A stretch of 63,271 nt of DNA. Origin: CAYUWG01 sp964448285 (GTDB lineage Bacteria; Bacteroidota; Ignavibacteria; SZUA-365). Numbering within the stretch: the stretch's first letter is position 1; each line of letters opens with the position of its first letter. Made by a program: the position numbers and the translations under genes. The stretch covers positions 1 to 63,271 of the forward strand of contig CAYUWG010000017.1 of assembly GCA_964448285.1 (NCBI GenBank). Direction: 5' to 3'. Under the pieces are notes generated by a model. That model searched no databases, had not been told where the DNA came from, and saw nothing but the letters and a program-made list of their open reading frames with translations. Below are positions 1 to 7,873 of this stretch, in pieces.

Positions 1-118
1 TGGCAGTGATATCGGGTGTCGGTGCATCGTACTCTTTATTCCATGTGAGGAGAATGAAGACGAGCAAGCCCACGATGAGCACGGCAAGGCCGGCAAGAAT
101 GCGCAGAAAAATTTTCAT
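1..118 (-). CDS. Membrane-anchored protein, N-terminal fragment; possible c-type cytochrome
   Basis: Only the first 39 residues lie in the window; the gene continues past base 1. They begin MKIFLRILAGLAVLIVGLLV, an uncleaved-looking membrane helix, followed by TWNKEYDAPTPDI. A helix followed by a Tyr-Asp-Ala-Pro-x-Pro stretch is typical of membrane-anchored c-type cytochromes of Bacteroidota, but the CxxCH motif would lie outside the window, so this is inference. The start has a strong ribosome site, AAAGGAG, which overlaps the stop codon of the small upstream ORF (123-293) and suggests translational coupling. It is the last visible gene of the TonB operon. Confidence 0.5.
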   Translation of the reverse strand, partial: MKIFLRILAGLAVLIVGLLVFILLTWNKEYDAPTPDITA

Positions 119-122
119 GATG

Positions 123-293
123 TTACTCCTTTGATGATGAGGGAAGAATGAACTCAAATGTGAAGTCCCGGATCGACGGAACACGTACTCCCTCTTTCTC
201 AACCTGAATAATCAGATAATACCGACTGATTCGATGAGGCAAGGACATTTGCATTGCGGGTGTGAAAATAACTCGAACAGCAGTAGATGTCAA
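123..293 (-). CDS. Small hypothetical protein between tonB and the cytochrome-like gene
   Basis: A short ORF of 56 codons from a TTG start; an internal ATG at about 254 is also possible. It is preceded by AAGGA in the tail of the TonB-like gene. The product contains RYYLIIQVEKEGVRVPSIRD and ends FILPSSSKE. I recognise no family. The case for a real gene is its arrangement: it fills the 180-base gap between two operon members, and its stop codon sits inside the ribosome site (AAAGGAGTAA) of the next gene. Without that coupling it would be dismissed as chance. Confidence 0.35.
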   Translation of the reverse strand: MTSTAVRVIFTPAMQMSLPHRISRYYLIIQVEKEGVRVPSIRDFTFEFILPSSSKE

Positions 294-300
294 CCCATCC

Positions 301-1146
301 TTATTGAAGCTTGAAAAAGAAAGTCACGACGCCATCCTGATCGACTTGCTGCATCGACGAGGGAAGGACGTTGAATTTCCAACCACGCATAGCCGCGAGA
401 GCAGCTTCTTCGAAGCGCGGTTCTCCTTTCTGCATGAGCGTGAGACCGTAGATCGCTCCATTTGGCCGAACGGTAAACTTCACTTTGATCTGGGCTTCAC
501 GATTGACGTCTTTCGGAAACGCAGGAAGTGAACCGGCAATGCGGCTTCTCGATACACCGCTCGACCAGACGATGTTTGCAGACGAAGATGGCGTTCCGCT
601 TAACTGGGCGTTGTCTGTGGTAATGCGTCCGGACAAGGTTGCATTCGAAGTCGTAGCTTCGCGCTGCGTAGAGGATCCGGGGAGTTGTGTTTCGCGAGAT
701 TCACCGCTTGTCGTCGTTCCTTGCTTTCTTCCCGTGCTTGTCTCCGTTTTTCCGGCGCTATGGTCGGTGAACTCGATTGGATTCGTCGAACGCAGTTCAG
801 TTGGCGGTACCGTTACGTTCGTTGATGGCGTTGACTGCGGCTTCTTCGTAAGAACCGGTGCCTTCGATGAAGCCGTCGGGCTTTTCGCTGCCGGCTGAGC
901 GATCTGTTGCTGCGTGCGATGCGGCGTTGCGGTGCTTTGCACCGGTGTCCGCGTTGGAACGGGTTTTTGCGCTTCCGATGTGAACGTGATGACCGGTAAT
1001 TCCGGACTGATGAACGTGATCTCTATTTCTTTCGGAAGCTTCTCGATGTCGGGGAATGCCACGAGGAAGAGCATGAGGAGCAGTAGCGCGCCGTGAATGC
1101 CGAGCGAAATTCCCCAGCTCTTCACATCATCATTGGCGAGCGTCAT
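301..1146 (-). CDS. TonB-family energy transducer
   Basis: 281 residues. One N-terminal membrane helix (GIHGALLLLMLFLVAF) is followed by a long periplasmic linker rich in Ser, Thr and Pro, and a C-terminal TonB domain (FTVRPNGAIYGLTLMQKG, then EAALAAMRGWKF). TonB proteins carry proton-motive energy from an ExbB/ExbD motor to outer-membrane barrels. I chose the ATG at 1146 over an upstream start at 1197 because GGAG lies 7 bases before it and the N-terminus then fits the family. It overlaps exbD by 17 bases. The linker is Ser/Thr-rich rather than the classical Pro-Lys/Pro-Glu repeat. Confidence 0.88.
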   Translation of the reverse strand: MTLANDDVKSWGISLGIHGALLLLMLFLVAFPDIEKLPKEIEITFISPELPVITFTSEAQKPVPTRTPVQSTATPHRTQQQIAQPAAKSPTASSKAPVLTKKPQSTPSTNVTVPPTELRSTNPIEFTDHSAGKTETSTGRKQGTTTSGESRETQLPGSSTQREATTSNATLSGRITTDNAQLSGTPSSSANIVWSSGVSRSRIAGSLPAFPKDVNREAQIKVKFTVRPNGAIYGLTLMQKGEPRFEEAALAAMRGWKFNVLPSSMQQVDQDGVVTFFFKLQ

Positions 1147-1558
1147 TGCGTTTCTCCGGTTCGTTCGTTGAAATGAAAAATCTCGTCGCGCCAACACCCT
1201 TTGCGGCGTCCATCACGAAGACGACACGATCGACCGGAACCGTCTTATCGCTTCTGAGAACGAGAACCTGATTCTCAGGATCTTCGACGATGCTCGCAAG
1301 CGTTTTCGCAACCAGTTCCGCCGGTACGATCTCGTTGTTGATATAGATGTGACCTTCCTCTGTCAAGGCAATCGTGATATGCTTTTGCTCCGAGACGTCC
1401 GTATTCACCGCTTCGGGCAGACTCACTTTCAATCCTTCACTGACGATGAACGACGAAGTCAGGAGGAAAAAAATGAGCAGCAGCAAGACGATGTCGGTCA
1501 ACGATGAGTAGCTGAACATGGAAAGTGTCTGATGCGATTGTGCAAGGCGAATCTTCAT
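1130..1558 (-). CDS. exbD: ExbD/TolR-family proton-channel subunit
   Basis: 142 residues from ATG 1558, with GGAG nine bases upstream; a TTG at 1567 is less likely. The N-terminus is cytoplasmic, followed by a single membrane helix whose start carries the conserved aspartate of the family (SLTDIVLLLLIFFLL), and a periplasmic domain beginning VSEGLKVSLPEA. ExbD and ExbB form the inner-membrane motor that energises TonB; the Asp is the proton-handling residue in the family. It lies directly after exbB (5-base gap) and overlaps the TonB-like gene, so the three should be made together. Confidence 0.93.
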   Translation of the reverse strand: MKIRLAQSHQTLSMFSYSSLTDIVLLLLIFFLLTSSFIVSEGLKVSLPEAVNTDVSEQKHITIALTEEGHIYINNEIVPAELVAKTLASIVEDPENQVLVLRSDKTVPVDRVVFVMDAAKGVGATRFFISTNEPEKRNDARQ

Positions 1559-1563
1559 CGTGG

Positions 1564-2238
1564 TCAACTCCGGACGACGCTTTGCCGTGCAGCCTGAGCC
1601 TGTCGCGCCGCAGCGACAGCTTTCCTCTGTTCAGTCAGGGCGATGTCGAGAAAGTCGTTGCAACTCGTTTCCGTCTCGAAGACGAAATGGCTGATGCGAT
1701 TGACGAAGTAGTTGTACATGAAGTACGTCGGAATGCCGACGATGAGCCCGAAGGCCGTTGTCAACAGCGCTTCCCAGATTCCTGATGCAAGGATTTGCGG
1801 ATTGACGAGACCCTCGTTCACTTCGATCACACGAAATGCCGCGATCATTCCCGTGACCGTTCCGAGGAAGCCGAGCAAGGGAGCAATGCCGGCAATCGAC
1901 GCGAGCAATCCAAGACCGCGTTCGAGTTTGTATACCTCCTGCTTCGCAGCCGCTTCGATGGCATCCTTCACTTCCTGATGCGTGTCTCTCATCTTCAACA
2001 AGCCGCCCCGCAGAATGTGCGAAAGAGGAGAACTCGCTTCAGAGCAAAGGGAGAGCGCCGCCGAGACGTCGCCTTTACTCAGCACGCTTCGTATCTGCAA
2101 GACGAATTTGCTTCCATCGAACTTCGCTCGGTGCAGCGTGATGAACTTTTGCACGATGATGTACAGTGCGAGTATGGAACATGCGAGAATGATCCACATG
2201 ACCACACCGCCTTTGAGAAATAAATCGAATACGGTCAT
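1564..2238 (-). CDS. exbB: ExbB/TolQ/MotA-family motor subunit
   Basis: 224 residues starting MTVFDLFLKGGVVMWIIL. Three membrane helices are visible: residues about 8-30, a central one around ASIAGIAPLLGFLGTVTGMI, and a third around TTAFGLIVGIPTYFMYNY. The conserved GLLASIAGIAPLLGFLGTV stretch is the MotA/TolQ/ExbB signature. It partners ExbD in a proton-driven complex. An ATG at 2280 overlaps the previous stop codon, but the ATG at 2238 has GGAG eight bases upstream and gives the usual N-terminus, so I use 2238. Confidence 0.93.
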   Translation of the reverse strand: MTVFDLFLKGGVVMWIILACSILALYIIVQKFITLHRAKFDGSKFVLQIRSVLSKGDVSAALSLCSEASSPLSHILRGGLLKMRDTHQEVKDAIEAAAKQEVYKLERGLGLLASIAGIAPLLGFLGTVTGMIAAFRVIEVNEGLVNPQILASGIWEALLTTAFGLIVGIPTYFMYNYFVNRISHFVFETETSCNDFLDIALTEQRKAVAAARQAQAARQSVVRS

Positions 2239-2276
2239 GAAACCGACTCCATCATAATGAATGAAAACGTTTGCTG

Positions 2277-2858
2277 TCATGGTGAATGCAGAGAAGATTG
2301 ATCGATCAGTTGCTGTTCGTCCATGCGGTCGCGCAGCGGCGCTTGTTTGTACTTCAGATAATCGGGGAGGTAAGAATTGAAGTAGCCGCTCGTGTAGGCG
2401 TAGTATCCGAAGAGGAGAAGGAGCGCGAGCGTAATGATTATTGCCGATGTTCGAATCAGACTGCCCTCGCGTTTTTCGGGAGGATTGAAGAGCTGCTTTC
2501 GGTTCTCTTCGAAAACGTCATCCGACTCAGCGTTTTCCTTATCGTCCACCGCTTCCTCGGTTTGTCCGTCTTCATCTGAGATGGCTGTTTTTTCTTTTTG
2601 CGGAAAAGGCTTTTCGGCGGGACGCGCTTCCACTGGAGTGCGGATATCCAACTCATCGCCGGAAGAAATTCCTTTCATAGATGAAAGCAATGCCGTCGCG
2701 TCGATCGCACCGTCTTCGATTTCTTCGTTGACTAGTATGGAGGGAGACTTTGTTACTTCACCCGGGCTCAGTTCCTTGACGACGGACCTGGTAAAATCAA
2801 TTCCGAGTTCGAGACGAACGCTCTCAACAAGTTCAGCTACGTCCACGCGTTTTTGCAT
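2277..2858 (-). CDS. Single-pass membrane protein of the TonB operon, unknown function
   Basis: 193 residues from ATG 2858, which has AGGAG six bases upstream; a GTG at 2921 lacks such a site. The protein is acidic and charged for about 130 residues (predicted cytoplasmic), has one hydrophobic helix (TSAIIITLALLLLFGYYAY) and ends in a short Tyr-rich tail (YFNSYLPDYLKYK). I recognise no family. It sits between the outer-membrane barrel gene and exbB, so a role tying the motor or the TPR protein to the inner membrane is possible. That is inference from position only. Confidence 0.7.
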   Translation of the reverse strand: MQKRVDVAELVESVRLELGIDFTRSVVKELSPGEVTKSPSILVNEEIEDGAIDATALLSSMKGISSGDELDIRTPVEARPAEKPFPQKEKTAISDEDGQTEEAVDDKENAESDDVFEENRKQLFNPPEKREGSLIRTSAIIITLALLLLFGYYAYTSGYFNSYLPDYLKYKQAPLRDRMDEQQLIDQSSLHSP

Positions 2859-2923
2859 TCGACACTCCTGTCGAAGAACTTTCGAAGGCAGTTGTGTTTG
2901 GAATTCCTCTTTGGCGATCACCG

Positions 2924-4621
2924 TTAAAACTCAGCCTTGATGCCTGCGATGATAAAGAGCGGTTGCTCATCGTATCCTTCCCACTTCTGGTATTTCCTGT
3001 CGAAGAGATTCTCGGCGGATAGAAAAACACCGAAGCTTCGTGTTATTTCATACTCTGCAGAAAGCGATGGGACGACATACGATGGCAACGTCGAGCCGTT
3101 CGCTTCGCGATTGCCGACGATTGAAACCGCTGCCGAGAGTGCTAAGCCGAATGGAAAGGTGTACGTGTAGAGACCTTGCAATTCATATGCGGGCAGATAC
3201 GGGACTTCGGATTCGAGAGCCGTATTCTCACTACTCCGGAGGGTCAACTTCGCGGAAAGCAATTCCGCGTTCGTCGGTTTCCATTGTCCTTCACCGGTAA
3301 CCGAGAAAATGGAGGTCATCCCATCGTAGCGAACGCTCCATTGCGCGTGGAGAGGCTCAGGTAGCTTCGCGAACCATGCATAGGATTTCGACTGAAGGAA
3401 CGCGAAGGTCACGCGACCTGATGCATCCAACCTATTATCGTACTGCGCTCCAAATGAAAGTGAGATCGGAATGTACTGATGGCGCAACGGCGAATGAAGC
3501 ATGAGGTAGGGGTTCTGTTCGAGTAAACCGCGATATGTCGTCTGACGAACTTCAGAACGAAATCCTGCGAAGGCATGCACGTCTTCATGAAGATAATATC
3601 GAACTGCGAGCATCGGAGCGAAGCTGCCTTGCGTCGCGCTGTGCGAGCCTTTGTAGAGATAGAACGAAAGCCCGCCATCGATAACCCAATCACGCCAACC
3701 GGCGTATCGGCTTTCAGCATGAAGGCGGAGGAACATCGGGTTCGAGCTTCCGGGTGAATTCGTATTGTCAGAGAAGGACAACGTGAAGTTCATTTTCAGC
3801 GGCAGTTCATCGAAACGCGGTAGGGAAGTGCCCTCGACTCCATAGCGATTCTCGTAGAAGCGGTATTCCTGCAACCGGCTGCTGTCGCGCAAGGAAAGTT
3901 TTTCCCAGAGCAAACTGTGATCGGCAAATGCGCGCACGTCGTAATCCATGAGAGCGTTTCGCCTCGAGATGATTTCGCCGCCATAACGAATGGTCGTATG
4001 TGTTCTTCGAAAGTCGAATGGAGATTCCGGTACGAGTGCGTTCGCATAGAGTCCGTACTCGCTTCGTCCGACGTGAAAGTCCGCTTCGATTCGAGATCGT
4101 GAGACGAGTGGATGGCTTGCGAATGGGACGAACGTTCCACCCTTGAGTTCGAGCGACCAGCGTTGATAATCCGCACGGGACACGAAACCGTTGCTTTGTT
4201 GGAAAAATCCGCGCGCTGCAAGATCACCGAGTAAAAAAATATCCGCATACCAGGCTTCAACATAGGGAGTTTGAAACAGGCCATATCCGGATTTCATCAG
4301 AAGGCTGTGCTTGTTTCCATGAAGCGAAGCGATTGACATGGGATGCCTGTAAGGTCCCGCGTCCATGAACTGGCCTTCACGTGAGCCGCGTCCCACACGA
4401 GATGAAAAATCCTCAGGACTTAAAAGGGCAATCGCATTTTTCCTGTTGTCGGAAAACTGCAAGACTTCCGAACCGGTGATGATGTACTGAGGAAACGTGA
4501 TTGTAGGCAGGGGTTTCCTTCCTACCGAGGTTTCCGGTTTGAAGTCAGTCGGAGGCGGGACAGGTTTATCCTGGGCGAACAGGAGCGCTGGAATGATGAA
4601 AGCAATGAACGGAGATTTCAC
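2924..4621 (-). CDS. Outer-membrane beta-barrel, TonB-receptor-like without a normal plug
   Basis: 565 residues with signal peptide MKSPFIAFIIPALLFAQ. The body is alternating polar/hydrophobic strands with aromatic ends, and the last part reads SAENLFDRKYQKWEGYDE and ends in Phe, as in TonB-dependent receptors. Near the N-terminus, FPQYIITGSEVLQF resembles a TonB box. However, the roughly 130-residue plug domain of a standard receptor is not visible: the barrel appears to begin by residue 110 or so. The GTG start overlaps the stop of the TPR gene (GTGA), so the two are coupled. No substrate can be read from the sequence. Confidence 0.75.
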   Translation of the reverse strand: MKSPFIAFIIPALLFAQDKPVPPPTDFKPETSVGRKPLPTITFPQYIITGSEVLQFSDNRKNAIALLSPEDFSSRVGRGSREGQFMDAGPYRHPMSIASLHGNKHSLLMKSGYGLFQTPYVEAWYADIFLLGDLAARGFFQQSNGFVSRADYQRWSLELKGGTFVPFASHPLVSRSRIEADFHVGRSEYGLYANALVPESPFDFRRTHTTIRYGGEIISRRNALMDYDVRAFADHSLLWEKLSLRDSSRLQEYRFYENRYGVEGTSLPRFDELPLKMNFTLSFSDNTNSPGSSNPMFLRLHAESRYAGWRDWVIDGGLSFYLYKGSHSATQGSFAPMLAVRYYLHEDVHAFAGFRSEVRQTTYRGLLEQNPYLMLHSPLRHQYIPISLSFGAQYDNRLDASGRVTFAFLQSKSYAWFAKLPEPLHAQWSVRYDGMTSIFSVTGEGQWKPTNAELLSAKLTLRSSENTALESEVPYLPAYELQGLYTYTFPFGLALSAAVSIVGNREANGSTLPSYVVPSLSAEYEITRSFGVFLSAENLFDRKYQKWEGYDEQPLFIIAGIKAEF

Positions 4622-7620
4622 GGATTCAGTCTCCCCAAACGGATCGCAGCTTCCTGAGCCTCAGGAGTTCCGGAGAATGTCGCGATGAGTTTCTCGTATG
4701 TTCTTTTTGCTTTGTCTTCATTCTTCTGCGTCTCATACAAGTTGCCGAGCCGAAGCTGTGCACGCGCAATCCATAGCGTTGCTTCAGGGAAGACGTACTC
4801 GACTCGCAACAGAGCTTTTTCCGCTTCAACGGAATTACCGGCATCGGCAAGAACATCGCCTATGGTGTATTGCGCCTGTGCCGCAATATCATCTGCGCGT
4901 GTCGTTGCAATGTTCGTGAGGTCAGTGATTGCCTCGTCGATGTTTCCTTTTCGGGCTTTCAAACGAGCGCGTTCGATAGTTGCAAGTTCGGAGAAGTTGT
5001 TTCCGCGACCTTCTTCAATCGCACGTTGAAAGCTTGTCCACGCTTTCTCGTCATCATGATTGCGGAGATGCGCCAAGCCTTTCTTGTAAGAAACTTCCGC
5101 GATGCGGTTCTGAGAGCGCTTGTCGCTCAATAACTCGTCGTAATGCGCGAGCGCTTGCGAGACGTTCTGATTTTCCAACGCGATATCGGCAAGCGTCAGG
5201 CGGGCATCGACAGCGAACGGCGAGGTGGGTTCCTTTCCTATGAACGACGTGAGCGTGTTGGTTGAACGCTCGAGATCGCCGTTTTCTTTATAAGCCAGTC
5301 CGAGGATGTAATACGCTTCGCTGTAGCGTGCGCTTGCGGGATGCGTTTTGACGAAGCTTTCGAGAGCAAGGATAGCGTCGCCGTACTCACGGTCAAGGAA
5401 CATCTTTTTCGCGTTTGCGAAACTCACATCATCCGCGACGGGACTTTTCGGATTTGCGCGAAGCCATTCTTCCTTGACGTTTGCTGCTTCCGTATTCTTC
5501 CCCTGCATACGAAGGCACTGCCCGATACCATCGAGGGCGTCGGCGACGAGGGGAGAATCGGGATGTTCGTTCAGCACGCGTCTGTAAGCTTGTTCAGCGA
5601 GTGCATACTTGCCCTGATTGTAAAGGCAATCTCCGATGCTGTATTTCGCGTTGGCAATGATCTGGCTCGATGGATACTGGTCGATAAGTTTTTGAAACTC
5701 TGCGATTGCAACGTTGAAGTCTTTGCTCTGAAAATAAATCCAACCGAGGCTGAACTGAGCCTTGTCCGCGTGTTCGGATTTCGGATACCGGGTCAACAAC
5801 CCCTTCAACGTCGCGATCCCTGCCGCCGCATCACCGGCGCGATGTTCAGCATTTCCCAATTGCAACAGGGCGTAAGGAGCGAATGGATTATTGGGATACA
5901 TCTTCGACGCATAGCGATAGGTCCTGATCGCATCGTTGTATTTCTTCTGCGCGTATTGTGAATCGCCGAGCCTGATGTTCGCATCCATGTCGTGTTTGCC
6001 CGCACGGAATTCCGTGGTAAGAGCGGTCAAAGTCTTTTCCGCTTCGGGATATCGTTGAGCCCGATAGTAGCTCCATCCGAGACCGTACAGCGCATCCTGC
6101 TTCAGCGCTGCGTCGGATGTCAAAGCAAGCGCCTGATTGTACACGATGATCGCGTCTTCGTATCGTTCTGTTTTGAAATGCGCTTCACCCAGCCATACGA
6201 GCGCATCGGGTTTCCGCGCATCGGAAGGGAATTCCTTGAGGAAGCGCTCAAACGCACCAGCTGATTCCGAGAACTTCTCTGCTTCGAACAAGCTGAAGCC
6301 ATAACGAAAGAGAGCGTTGCTCCTCACTGCGGGAGAGGCGCCCTTCGTTGTGAATGCCTGTGCATAAGCCTTCGAAGCTTCATGGGGCTTTTTCAGTTTG
6401 AGGTAAGACTCGCCGGACATGTGGAAGGCATCGGCGAGCACATCGCTTTTTGGAAAAGTTTTTCCAACCTGGATGAAATGATCGAGCGCGGTGAGATAGT
6501 TCTTCTCATCGAAGGCTGTCATACCCAATTCGAACGTCGCATTGTCCGCGTAATCGCCGTCAGGTTTGAGTTCGAGCATTTTCAGGAAGACGCTTTTCGC
6601 GGCATCGACATTGCCGCTGAGACGCAATGCCATTCCCATGCGATACCGCGCCGCCTCGGCGATATCATCGCTTCCACGCCCTAAGTCATCGAACGTCGCA
6701 ATCGCCTCGGAAAATTTCTTCTGTTCAACCAAAGCCCAGCCAAGGGCATACTGCACCTGCCGTACTCTGTGGTGTTGCGGATATGCTGCGACAAACGAGC
6801 GGTATTGCGTTTCAGCTTCTGCGAAGCGACCGAGTTGATAGTGCGATTCTGCATTGAGAAAGAGGCGTTCCGCAGCATTATCGGGATCGGGGCTGTCGGA
6901 CAGTGTTTCTAGCCATGACAGAGCTTCCTTGTAATCACGCTGCTGGTAGAGGCAGGCTGCAATCCGCGTATAGACGGTTGCTCGAAGAACGCTGTTCGGT
7001 TGCTCGCGAAGGAAGTCGCTGTACGTTGAGTTCGCTGCTTCATACTCACCGCTTTTCTCCTGAACAAATCCAATGGAAAAAAGAGCGTAATCACGAATGC
7101 GCCCTTTCGGGTAGTGGTCGTAGGCGATACGATAATAGCGGATTGCGCGGTCGTATTGAGCGTCTTTGAATGCGGATTCGCCGGCCCAATATGCTGCTTC
7201 ATGCGCGAGATTTCCTTCTGGAAATGATTTCACGACATCAGCGAACCGGTCATGAGCTTTGTGAAACTGTCCCTGGCGGTAGTAAACCTCACCCTCGCGA
7301 AAGCCCGCATCGTCAGCCAGCTTGCTTAGCGGATATGTCGCACGGAATTCTTCGAAGCGAATTCCAGCGTCGGTGAGTTTCCTCATTTGGTAGAGGGACT
7401 CGGCCACATAGTACTGCGCGTCAATCGTCAGGTCGCTCGCTGGATAGGTCCGCGCGAATACGATGAATTGCTCGTATGCGAGATGATAATTCCGATCTCG
7501 AAAAAGACCAAGGGCAAAGGAGTAATCCTGCTGTTCCTTCAGATCATCCTGTTGTGCATTTGCACATACCGTGGCGATGAGAAAGACAAACGCCAGAAGC
7601 ATGGTTTTTCGAACGTGCAT
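4618..7620 (-). CDS. Large periplasmic tetratricopeptide-repeat protein
   Basis: 1000 residues: a signal peptide (MHVRKTMLLAFVFLIATVCA, cleavage near ANA-QQ) and then TPR units of 34-37 residues almost end to end, perhaps 25 of them. Units repeat patterns such as AxYxxGExxYxxGxYxxAxxxF and YPxSxxAxxA, like the YbgF/BamD style of envelope TPR. TPR arrays scaffold protein complexes. It is the first gene of the TonB/ExbBD operon and is translationally coupled to the barrel gene, so the two products probably work as a pair in the envelope. No catalytic domain is seen. Confidence 0.85.
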   Translation of the reverse strand: MHVRKTMLLAFVFLIATVCANAQQDDLKEQQDYSFALGLFRDRNYHLAYEQFIVFARTYPASDLTIDAQYYVAESLYQMRKLTDAGIRFEEFRATYPLSKLADDAGFREGEVYYRQGQFHKAHDRFADVVKSFPEGNLAHEAAYWAGESAFKDAQYDRAIRYYRIAYDHYPKGRIRDYALFSIGFVQEKSGEYEAANSTYSDFLREQPNSVLRATVYTRIAACLYQQRDYKEALSWLETLSDSPDPDNAAERLFLNAESHYQLGRFAEAETQYRSFVAAYPQHHRVRQVQYALGWALVEQKKFSEAIATFDDLGRGSDDIAEAARYRMGMALRLSGNVDAAKSVFLKMLELKPDGDYADNATFELGMTAFDEKNYLTALDHFIQVGKTFPKSDVLADAFHMSGESYLKLKKPHEASKAYAQAFTTKGASPAVRSNALFRYGFSLFEAEKFSESAGAFERFLKEFPSDARKPDALVWLGEAHFKTERYEDAIIVYNQALALTSDAALKQDALYGLGWSYYRAQRYPEAEKTLTALTTEFRAGKHDMDANIRLGDSQYAQKKYNDAIRTYRYASKMYPNNPFAPYALLQLGNAEHRAGDAAAGIATLKGLLTRYPKSEHADKAQFSLGWIYFQSKDFNVAIAEFQKLIDQYPSSQIIANAKYSIGDCLYNQGKYALAEQAYRRVLNEHPDSPLVADALDGIGQCLRMQGKNTEAANVKEEWLRANPKSPVADDVSFANAKKMFLDREYGDAILALESFVKTHPASARYSEAYYILGLAYKENGDLERSTNTLTSFIGKEPTSPFAVDARLTLADIALENQNVSQALAHYDELLSDKRSQNRIAEVSYKKGLAHLRNHDDEKAWTSFQRAIEEGRGNNFSELATIERARLKARKGNIDEAITDLTNIATTRADDIAAQAQYTIGDVLADAGNSVEAEKALLRVEYVFPEATLWIARAQLRLGNLYETQKNEDKAKRTYEKLIATFSGTPEAQEAAIRLGRLNP

Positions 7621-7873
7621 GAGCTTTTCTGTAATGGGTGTATGTAGATGACTTAAAGTGATACTGCAAGTGGCTCAACGAACATGTGGTAAGTTAAGTC
7701 TGATTTCTGCTACTGTCAAGGTCAGGAATGACGGCCTAAGTGAGGATGAAGGTCGATCCTGTCGTTAAGGGTCCAGTCGAGGAATTATCAAGTGTTCAAT
7801 TCAGAAAGAATCTCGGTGAAATCTTGTCTCTACATGAAGTGAAATGTACCTTTGAACGCGAAACAGCGATGAG
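7621..7873. promoter_or_regulatory. Divergent intergenic region between the TPR operon and the MoxR-VWA pair
   Basis: This 253-base gap holds the start signals of two divergent transcription units. The plus-strand element is listed separately at 7823-7854. For the minus-strand TPR operon I see no clean TAnnTTTG box and no strong ribosome site before its ATG. No ORF or RNA gene is recognised. Confidence 0.5.
7823..7854 (+). promoter_or_regulatory. Bacteroidota-type promoter for the MoxR-VWA genes
   Basis: CTTG at 7823-7826 and TACCTTTG at 7847-7854 are separated by exactly 20 bases, fitting the -33 (TTTG) and -7 (TAnnTTTG) elements known for the Bacteroidota primary sigma factor. The box lies 20 bases before the ATG at 7874. 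Confidence 0.6.

Noticed and set aside
2924..4621. Barrel gene as a frameshifted TonB receptor missing its plug
   Set aside because: It has its own signal peptide, an unbroken frame and a coupled start, so the short form appears to be the natural protein.
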